From JBLHUT01 sp047629975 (GTDB taxonomy: Bacteria > Pseudomonadota > Alphaproteobacteria > Rhodobacterales > Rhodobacteraceae): a stretch of DNA of 11,773 nt. The translations under genes were made by a program, and so were the position numbers. The stretch spans positions 1 to 11,773 of the forward strand of contig JBLHUT010000087.1 in assembly GCA_047629975.1 (NCBI GenBank), given 5' to 3'. The notes below the pieces were generated by a model. The model was not told the DNA's origin. It was given only the letters and a program-made list of their open reading frames with translations, and ran no database searches. Shown here piece after piece: positions 6,725 through 11,773 of this stretch (position 1 is its first letter; the number at the start of each line of letters is the position of its first letter).

Positions 6725-6758
6725 GGGTCGCCGCGTTCGGGCGGCGGCCCACTTTTTT
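6725..6758 (+). terminator. Terminator-like hairpin between binding protein and permease genes
   Basis: GGGTCGCCGC (6725-6734) pairs with GCGGCGGCCC (6741-6750) across a 6-nt loop: ten pairs with a single G-T wobble. After AC comes a run of six T (6753-6758). This has the form of an intrinsic terminator. Since the transporter genes continue on the same strand without another obvious strong promoter, it most likely acts as a partial terminator or mRNA-stabilising element giving an excess of binding protein over membrane components. Confidence 0.75.
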
Positions 6759-6807
6759 GACATGGAGCTACGACCAGCCCCAATATCATTCCAAATTCGT
6801 TGCTTAT

Positions 6808-6811
6808 GGAG
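6808..6811 (+). promoter_or_regulatory. Ribosome-binding site deciding the first permease start
   Basis: GGAG 6 nt before the ATG at 6818; it overlaps the in-frame ATG at 6806. The same ATGGAGCA-N4-ATG arrangement occurs at the regulator start. Confidence 0.6.
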
Positions 6812-6817
6812 CAGGTC

Positions 6818-7696
6818 ATGCAGTCGAAAAGTCTTGGATGGATACTACTGGCGCCAACGCTCGTCATTCTGTTCTTCTTTGGCGTTATCCCATTTATTTA
6901 TGTGGTCTACGTCTCGTTCCATTCATGGAACCCATTTGCCGCCGACCCCACTATGATCTTCAACGGGGCCGATAACTTTCGCAAGATTGTCTTTGACGCT
7001 GCTTTCTTGAATTCGCTTGGCGCCACTGTCACCTTTGTCTTTTTTGCAGTCATCTCAGAGCTGATTTTGGGGTACATGTTGGCGCAGGCCTTCATGAAAG
7101 AATTTCCCGGCAAGGCGATCTTTCGAACCATTCACACGCTGCCGCTGATTATGGCCCCGATCATCGTGGGCTCTGTGTGGAAGCTGATGACGACGCCGTC
7201 CATTGGGATCATCCCGCACTACTTGGACGAATGGTTTGGCATCACGATGAATATTGCGACATCTGTTCCCGCTGCCTTCGCGACGATTATTATCATGGAC
7301 ATTTGGCACTGGACCCCACTGGTCACGCTGACCCTGATTGCAGCGCTTGTGTCGCTGCCACGCGACCCGTTTGAGCAAGCCCAAATTGACGGGGCAGGCA
7401 AGCGACAGATATTCTGGCACATAACCCTGCCAATGATCGCCCCCGCCGTCGTCGCAACAGTCTTTATCCGCTTGATGGACGCATTGCGGACCGTGGATGA
7501 GGTTTGGATGCTGACAGGTGGTGGACCCGGCTCTGCGACGCGCATCCTTGGTGTGCATATCTTCAAAGAGGTGTTTCCGAAAACGAACTATGGCTACGGA
7601 TCAACGATATCAGTGGTTGTTCTCTACCTGACGATTGTGTCGTGCTGGTTGCTTTATGTGACGATGCTGGCACCGCGCAATGCAAACAAGGGATAA
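6818..7696 (+). CDS. ABC transporter permease, CUT1 family (MalF/SmoF-like)
   Basis: A 292-residue inner-membrane protein with about six hydrophobic segments, the first at about residues 5-31. The cytoplasmic EAA loop is at about 186-206 (EQAQIDGAGKRQIFWHITLP), with the conserved glycine and the I-x-LP ending; the first motif residues are E-Q-A rather than E-A-A. The following VDEVWMLTGGGPGSAT is typical of the MalF-type partner in carbohydrate importers. It would form a heterodimeric channel with the next permease and dock with the ATPase through the EAA loop. The start at 6818 is chosen for its GGAG spacing; in-frame ATG 6806 and TTG 6800 would lengthen it by 4-6 residues. The gene ends 6 bp before the next permease. 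Confidence 0.9.
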   Translation: MQSKSLGWILLAPTLVILFFFGVIPFIYVVYVSFHSWNPFAADPTMIFNGADNFRKIVFDAAFLNSLGATVTFVFFAVISELILGYMLAQAFMKEFPGKAIFRTIHTLPLIMAPIIVGSVWKLMTTPSIGIIPHYLDEWFGITMNIATSVPAAFATIIIMDIWHWTPLVTLTLIAALVSLPRDPFEQAQIDGAGKRQIFWHITLPMIAPAVVATVFIRLMDALRTVDEVWMLTGGGPGSATRILGVHIFKEVFPKTNYGYGSTISVVVLYLTIVSCWLLYVTMLAPRNANKG

Positions 7697-7702
7697 AGCA
7701 AC

Positions 7703-8539
7703 ATGAACAAACCCAGCCCAATCCTTGGCCTGATATTCTGGACGTTGGTCAGCTTTTTGACCCTGTTTCCGATTTATTGGCTGTTCGTCATCTCGGTGAA
7801 ACCCGCCGTACAATTGTTCAGCACGCCTGAATTGATCCTCAGCGATCCCTATTGGGGGAATTATGCTCAAGTGTGGGGGGATCGCCTGCTGCGTAGCTAC
7901 ATGGTGAATTCGATCATTATATCAACAGGCAATGCGATCCTTTGCACGACGCTTGGCTTCTTTGCCTGCTACGCCTTGTCCCGCTTCAACATGACCGGGA
8001 AAGAGTCGATCTTCTTTTGGACAATCACCAACCGAATGGCCCCTCCTGCTGTCTTTCTGCTGCCGCTGTTCTTGCTAATGACCCAAGTCTACACGATCGG
8101 CGAATGGCGCTTGCTGGATACGCGGATCGGCATGATATTGGTGTACTGCACGTTCAACTTGCCCTTCGCGATTTGGACTCTGCGACCCACGCTTGACGGA
8201 ATCCCGAAAGAGCTGGATGAAGCCGCGTTTGTCGACGGCGCCAGCCCATGGAAAGTCATCACTGAAATCGTGTTCCCGCTGTGCCGACCCGGCTTGGCTG
8301 TGACGCTGATCTTAACATGGGTCTTTGCATGGAACGAATATTTGCTTGCGGCGACGCTGACAAACTTTAACGCACGGACCCTGACCACCGGCCTGTCCGA
8401 ATACGTGACCACAACGGGCACGGAGTGGGGAATTATGGCCGCTATCTCGGTCTTTACGTTGATTCCGGCGTTGATCGTCTTTGGCATGGTGCAAAAACAT
8501 ATCGTGGCCGGACTGACATTTGGTGCGGTGAAAGGTTAA
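7703..8539 (+). CDS. ABC transporter permease, CUT1 family (MalG/SmoG-like)
   Basis: A 278-residue inner-membrane protein. The N-terminal hydrophobic segment (about 9-31), the motif VNSIIISTGNAILCTTLGFFACYALSRF (68-95) and the EAA loop EAAFVDGASPWKVITEIVFP (173-192) are classical for MalG-type permeases. The AWNEYLLAATLT segment (209-220) also fits. The region around NRMAPPAVFLLPLFLLM (110-126) is the conserved periplasmic-facing helix entry of this class. It pairs with the permease encoded immediately upstream. Translation starts at 7703 with AAGGGA upstream overlapping the previous gene's end, so the two permeases are probably made in equal amounts. The C-terminus AGLTFGAVKG is the usual ending of the family. 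Confidence 0.92.
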   Translation: MNKPSPILGLIFWTLVSFLTLFPIYWLFVISVKPAVQLFSTPELILSDPYWGNYAQVWGDRLLRSYMVNSIIISTGNAILCTTLGFFACYALSRFNMTGKESIFFWTITNRMAPPAVFLLPLFLLMTQVYTIGEWRLLDTRIGMILVYCTFNLPFAIWTLRPTLDGIPKELDEAAFVDGASPWKVITEIVFPLCRPGLAVTLILTWVFAWNEYLLAATLTNFNARTLTTGLSEYVTTTGTEWGIMAAISVFTLIPALIVFGMVQKHIVAGLTFGAVKG

Positions 8540-8543
8540 TGAA

Positions 8544-8795
8544 ATGACTGAAAAGTTAGAAACACCACTCTCGACCGTGCGCGCAGAAAAGGTAGACGTC
8601 CCTGACTTCGTTGAGACAAAGCCGGGCTTCTTGCCGATTGAGACAAACGCATTCGACCGCTGCTTTATCTCGATTGTGATCTGGGTCGCTATTTCGCTTT
8701 TCTGGTTTCGATTTGTGGAACCCTTGGGATTGTCGATCTGGATATCAAATGCAATATCTGCGGCGCTCGCCGTCTTTATCGTGAAGAAAGGCTAG
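8544..8795 (+). CDS. Small DUF2160-like integral membrane protein of the transporter operon
   Basis: An 83-residue protein. Residues 1-26 are polar and partly acidic. From 28 the sequence GFLPIETNAFDRCFISI leads into two predicted membrane segments (about 40-57 and 62-80) and a basic KKG tail. The GFLPI-x-T-x3-DR-x-FI block resembles the C-terminal half of DUF2160 proteins, small membrane proteins encoded in glycerol and other polyol ABC operons; this comparison is from memory. Those proteins usually have an extra N-terminal membrane segment that is absent here. The gene starts 4 bp after the permease stop with AAAGG 8 nt upstream, and the next gene follows 4 bp after its stop, so it is plainly translated within the operon. 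A role as an accessory transporter subunit is inferred from position only. Confidence 0.8.
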   Translation: MTEKLETPLSTVRAEKVDVPDFVETKPGFLPIETNAFDRCFISIVIWVAISLFWFRFVEPLGLSIWISNAISAALAVFIVKKG

Positions 8796-8799
8796 GCCA

Positions 8800-9852
8800 A
8801 TGAAATCTCTGGTTCTGGAAAGAAAAGATGAAATCAGCCTGCGGGACTTTCCGCAGATATCACGCGATGAAGAAGTGCTGGGTAGCCGCGAAGTGCGGAT
8901 CAAACTGCACACCGTCGGCATCTGTGGGTCTGACGTGCATTACTACACCCACGGTCGTATCGGTCCGTTTGTCGTGAATGATCCGATGATCTTGGGCCAC
9001 GAAGCATCCGGCACGGTAATCGAGGTTGGGGCGGATGTCACAACGCTCAAGACCGGCGACCGCGTTTGTATGGAGCCGGGCATTCCCGACCCCAATAGCC
9101 GCGCGACGCGCATGGGCATGTATAACGTTGATCCCGCCGTTCGGTTTTGGGCGACGCCGCCCGTTCACGGTATTCTGCGCCCAACCTGTGTGCATCCAGA
9201 AGCCTTCACCTTCAAGCTGCCCGATAATGTCTCGTTTGGCGAAGCGGCAATGGTGGAGCCGCTGGCAGTTGGCGTACATGCAGCCACCAAAGCGCGGATC
9301 AAACCTGGCGACAATGCGGTTGTCATGGGGGCAGGGCCGATTGGCTTGGTGACGGCGCTTTCGGCCTTGGCGGCGGGGTGTGCGCGGGTTTTTGTGACGG
9401 ATTTGGCGGATAAGAAGTTGGAAATCGCTGGATCGCTTAGCCGCGCGATTGTACCGGTGAATGTAACGTCCGAGAGCCTGACCGACAAAGTTATGCAGGC
9501 CACGGACGGCTGGGGTGTGGATGTTGTTTTTGAGGCAACCGGATCACCCCAAGCGGCAAGGAGCGTGTTTGAGATGCTCGCACCCAGTGGCTGTGTCGTC
9601 ATGATTGGCGGTCAATCTGATCCTGTTCAATACGACGCGGGTGCCGCGATGGTGCGCGAAGCACGGGTCGAGAATATATTTCGGTATGCCCACGTGTTTC
9701 CACGCTGTGTTGGCATGCTCAGCTCGGGTGCGATTGACGTCAAACCGCTGATTACAAAAACATTCGCATTCGAAGATTCAGTGCAGGCCTTTGACCTTGC
9801 TGCATCGGCCCCCCTGGCGGATGTGAAGATGCAAATCGAACTGCCGCAATAA
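8800..9852 (+). CDS. Zinc-dependent MDR polyol dehydrogenase, xylitol dehydrogenase-like
   Basis: A 350-residue medium-chain dehydrogenase. Seen: catalytic-zinc ligands C42 (in GICGSDVHYY), H67 and E68 (GHEASG) and E153 (VEP); nucleotide motif GAGPIG (177-182) with D201 at the end of strand 2, indicating NAD. The four structural-zinc cysteines usual in sorbitol dehydrogenases are absent from the corresponding lobe (about 94-115, GIPDPNSRATRMGMYNVDPAV). That lobe and the FWATPPVHG that follows match the xylitol dehydrogenase group of bacteria such as Morganella as I remember it. It would oxidise xylitol or a related polyol to the 2-ketose in the cytoplasm. Start at 8800 after AAAGG; 4 bp from the small membrane protein gene, 12 bp before the ATPase. 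L-iditol, sorbitol or altritol are alternative substrates. Confidence 0.88.
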   Translation: MKSLVLERKDEISLRDFPQISRDEEVLGSREVRIKLHTVGICGSDVHYYTHGRIGPFVVNDPMILGHEASGTVIEVGADVTTLKTGDRVCMEPGIPDPNSRATRMGMYNVDPAVRFWATPPVHGILRPTCVHPEAFTFKLPDNVSFGEAAMVEPLAVGVHAATKARIKPGDNAVVMGAGPIGLVTALSALAAGCARVFVTDLADKKLEIAGSLSRAIVPVNVTSESLTDKVMQATDGWGVDVVFEATGSPQAARSVFEMLAPSGCVVMIGGQSDPVQYDAGAAMVREARVENIFRYAHVFPRCVGMLSSGAIDVKPLITKTFAFEDSVQAFDLAASAPLADVKMQIELPQ

Positions 9853-9864
9853 GGAAGTAATACT

Positions 9865-10926
9865 TTGGCCAATGTAAAAATAGACAACGTCATCAAGAGA
9901 TACGGCAATGTTCAGGTGATGCATGGCGTCTCTGTCGATATCGAGGACGGCGAATTTGTGGTGCTGGTTGGCCCATCCGGCTGTGGCAAATCCACCTTGC
10001 TGCGGATGTTGGCAGGGCTTGAGGAAATCTCAAGCGGGACGGTGTCGATTGGGGACCGCGTGGTTAACGATGTGCTCCCTAAAGAGCGTGACATCGCGAT
10101 GGTTTTCCAAAGCTACGCGCTTTACCCGCATAAGACCGTCGGCGACAATATCGGGTTTCCATTAAAAATGTCGAAACTGCCCGCTGCTGAGATCAAAGAG
10201 AAAGTCGAAAAGGCAGCCGCTGTTCTCGACCTGACACCCTACCTGAAACGCTACCCAAAAGAGCTTTCGGGTGGGCAACGCCAGCGCGTGGCCATGGGAC
10301 GTGCGATTGTGCGAGACCCACAGGTGTTTCTTTTTGACGAACCGCTATCGAACCTGGATGCCAAGCTGCGCGTGACCATGCGGATTGAAATCAAGGAATT
10401 GCACCAACGCCTTGGCACGACCATCGTTTACGTCACCCACGACCAGATCGAAGCCATGACAATGGCCGACAAAATTGTCGTGATGCGCGATGGGCGGGTG
10501 GAACAAATCGGCTCGCCGCTGGACCTTTATGACCACCCCGACAACACCTTTGTTGCGGCCTTTATCGGCTCGCCCTCGATGAATTTGGTTCATGGTAAGA
10601 TTGGCACAAAAAACAGCGTTAAGTGCTTTGTGTCTGATAGCAGTCTTGTGCTGCCAGTCCCTGAAACAGCTCCGCCAGATGGCAGTGAGGTCATCTACGG
10701 TATTCGCCCAGAACACATCCGGATTGGGGAAGGCGGCGTGCCCATGAACGTCGTGGTGGTGGAGCCCACGGGGTCTGAAACGCAGGTCTTTGCGAAGTCC
10801 GGGAGTGACCTGATTGATGCTCTGGTGAAAGAGCGGATACAGGCAAAGCCTGGGTCGGAACTTGGATTTGTTATTGATCCGTCATACGTGCACCTGTTTG
10901 ACCGCAAGACGGAAATCCGACTTTGA
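9865..10926 (+). CDS. ABC transporter ATP-binding protein, CUT1 family (UgpC/SmoK/MsmX-like)
   Basis: A 353-residue importer ATPase with every catalytic element in place: Walker A GPSGCGKST (36-44), Q-loop FQSYALYPH (81-89), signature LSGGQ (134-138), Walker B VFLFDEP (154-160), D-loop SNLD (162-165) and switch histidine H192 (YVTHDQ). A C-terminal TOBE/regulatory domain follows from about 235, with GIRPEHI at 279-285. It powers the permease pair by ATP hydrolysis on the cytoplasmic face. The reading frame opens with TTG at 9865; the next in-frame ATG is at residue 19, which would remove the first strand. An AAGGA lies 9 nt before the TTG and overlaps the preceding gene's TAA. The TTG may lower expression relative to neighbours. 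Confidence 0.93.
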   Translation: MANVKIDNVIKRYGNVQVMHGVSVDIEDGEFVVLVGPSGCGKSTLLRMLAGLEEISSGTVSIGDRVVNDVLPKERDIAMVFQSYALYPHKTVGDNIGFPLKMSKLPAAEIKEKVEKAAAVLDLTPYLKRYPKELSGGQRQRVAMGRAIVRDPQVFLFDEPLSNLDAKLRVTMRIEIKELHQRLGTTIVYVTHDQIEAMTMADKIVVMRDGRVEQIGSPLDLYDHPDNTFVAAFIGSPSMNLVHGKIGTKNSVKCFVSDSSLVLPVPETAPPDGSEVIYGIRPEHIRIGEGGVPMNVVVVEPTGSETQVFAKSGSDLIDALVKERIQAKPGSELGFVIDPSYVHLFDRKTEIRL

Positions 10927-10962
10927 TCAGGACGCAGCGCTTTGCATGAAGGACCAAGCCTG

Positions 10963-11652
10963 ATGACGTCAGCGCCCGCCGCTCTCATATTTGATCTCGA
11001 CGGCTGTCTTGTGGACAGCGAACCGCTCAGCATTGGTGCGATTGTTGAGGTTCTGCATGAGATGGGGTTTTCGGATGTGACCTTCGAAGAAATCCGCGCG
11101 AGATTTCTGGGCGTATCTATGCAGGTCATTTTTGCAGAGCTAACGCAGGGCACCGAACAAACGAAATTCGTTGACCGTGTAGAGGCGCGTCTATTTGCCT
11201 CCTACAAAAAGCATCTTCGTCAGGTCGAAGGTGTCGTGGAGATGCTTTCTACCCTAAAGCAAAACAATATTCCCGTGGCGGTGGCGACAGGTGGGTCAAT
11301 GCGGCGAATGAGTGAAACCTTGAAAATCAGCGGTCTGGATCCTTGGTTCGAAAGATCGGCATTCAGTGCCGATCAAGTCGACCACGGCAAACCCGCGCCG
11401 GACCTGTTTTTGTTTGCTGCTGCGAAACTTGGAGTTCCGGCGGACAGGTGCGTCGTGCTGGAAGACTCGCCGCATGGCGTTCAGGGTGCCGTGGCTGCCG
11501 GCATGCGTGTGGTTGGATTTGTAGGCGGGTCGCATCTGGACGGTATCCGCGACGCTCAAACGGACCTTTTGAGGTCAAAGGGCGCTGATGCTGTCGCAGT
11601 AACATTGTCAAACGCGCTTGCGGCATTCTTACCCAACGATATGCCCGTATGA
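10963..11652 (+). CDS. HAD-superfamily phosphatase (subfamily IA, beta-phosphoglucomutase-like)
   Basis: A 229-residue cytoplasmic HAD hydrolase. Seen: motif I FDLDGCLVDSE (D11 nucleophile, D13 acid/base), a helical cap (about 17-85), motif II T109 in VATGGS, motif III lysine K143 in GKPAPD, and motif IV LEDSPHG with E167 and D168. The FDxDGxLVDSE and GKPAPDxFL signatures place it with small sugar-phosphate phosphatases and beta-phosphoglucomutase relatives. In this operon it may dephosphorylate a stalled polyol or ketose phosphate, or detoxify a side product; neither is demonstrable. The start at 10963 has AAGGA 9 nt upstream; a TTG at 10942 in frame would add seven residues. It lies 36 bp after the ATPase gene and 2 bp before the next gene. 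Confidence 0.85.
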   Translation: MTSAPAALIFDLDGCLVDSEPLSIGAIVEVLHEMGFSDVTFEEIRARFLGVSMQVIFAELTQGTEQTKFVDRVEARLFASYKKHLRQVEGVVEMLSTLKQNNIPVAVATGGSMRRMSETLKISGLDPWFERSAFSADQVDHGKPAPDLFLFAAAKLGVPADRCVVLEDSPHGVQGAVAAGMRVVGFVGGSHLDGIRDAQTDLLRSKGADAVAVTLSNALAAFLPNDMPV

Positions 11653-11654
11653 CG

Positions 11655-11773
11655 ATGAAACTGAATGACGCAAATCTTGCGACCTTATCTGACGCAATCA
11701 AACGTCCCACGTATGATCGCTCCGCTCTGAAGCCCGGAATTGTCCATATCGGTGTTGGCAATTTTCACCGCGC
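11655..11773 (+). CDS. Mannitol dehydrogenase-family (polyol long-chain) oxidoreductase, N-terminal fragment
   Basis: An ATG 2 bp after the HAD gene opens a frame of 39 complete codons that leaves the window: MKLNDANLATLSD, then about ten residues, then PGIVHIGVGNFHRA. The G-I-V-H-x-G-V-G-N-F-H-R-A block is the cofactor-binding start of the polyol-specific long-chain dehydrogenases (mannitol 2-dehydrogenase MtlK, D-arabinitol dehydrogenase, and the related UxuB). MtlK-type enzymes commonly sit at the end of sorbitol/mannitol ABC operons, so mannitol or arabinitol 2-dehydrogenase is the likely identity. No good ribosome site is visible, and the 2-bp gap suggests coupling to the phosphatase gene. 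The catalytic lysine region is beyond the window. Confidence 0.82.
   Translation, partial: MKLNDANLATLSDAIKRPTYDRSALKPGIVHIGVGNFHR

Noticed and set aside
6757..6789. Internal promoter before the first permease (perfect TTGACA at 6757-6762 and TATCAT at 6784-6789)
   Set aside because: The spacer is 21 bp, too long for a normal sigma-70 promoter, and the -35 overlaps the terminator T-tract. A weak promoter cannot be excluded, but I do not support it as a feature.
7055..7558. Long antisense open frame under the first permease gene
   Set aside because: The composition is rich in His, Arg and Gln with no domain; it is explained by the codon structure of the membrane protein gene on the other strand.

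Overview
The window looks like an accessory polyol (sugar alcohol) uptake and catabolism locus from an alphaproteobacterium. The gene set resembles the polyol clusters of Rhodobacteraceae/roseobacters and of Rhizobiaceae: a CUT1-type ABC importer, several polyol dehydrogenases, a SorC-type regulator, a PfkB kinase and a GatZ/KbaZ-family protein. The taxon is inferred from gene content and protein style; no marker gene is present.

Layout. Positions 1-119 are the end of an IS3-family insertion sequence: the first codons of OrfA, reading leftward out of the window, and a probable terminal inverted repeat. A short non-coding stretch follows (120-295). From 296 to 5066 five genes lie on the minus strand and are transcribed leftward from the centre: SorC-family regulator, PfkB sugar kinase (tagatose-kinase-like), GatZ/KbaZ-family protein, a galactitol-dehydrogenase-like SDR, and a ribitol-2-dehydrogenase-like SDR. 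They are tightly packed (a 4-bp ATGA overlap and gaps of 10-18 bp), so probably one operon. A divergent control region (5067-5263) carries two related palindromes with a CATATG core, 53 bp apart, and a candidate forward promoter. From 5264 to the right edge the plus-strand operon encodes the periplasmic binding protein, two permeases, a small DUF2160-like membrane protein, a xylitol-dehydrogenase-like MDR enzyme, the ATPase (TTG start), a HAD phosphatase and the start of a mannitol-dehydrogenase-family enzyme cut by the window end. Two hairpins, the second followed by a U-tract, separate the binding-protein gene from the first permease gene.

How it fits together (inference). The importer brings in one or more polyols. 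Up to four dehydrogenases of different families oxidise them to ketoses. The kinase would phosphorylate D-tagatose (or a related ketose), and the GatZ-family protein, which has no GatY/KbaY aldolase partner here, could epimerise tagatose 6-phosphate to fructose 6-phosphate, as established for galactitol/D-altritol catabolism in Agrobacterium tumefaciens. The SorC-type regulator would sense a sugar or sugar phosphate and act on the central palindromes.

I found no wholly new system. The most unusual points are the DUF2160-like small protein with a soluble N-terminus inside the transporter operon, the operator-like palindrome pair, the intercistronic double hairpin, the aldolase-less GatZ/kinase pair and the number of polyol dehydrogenases.
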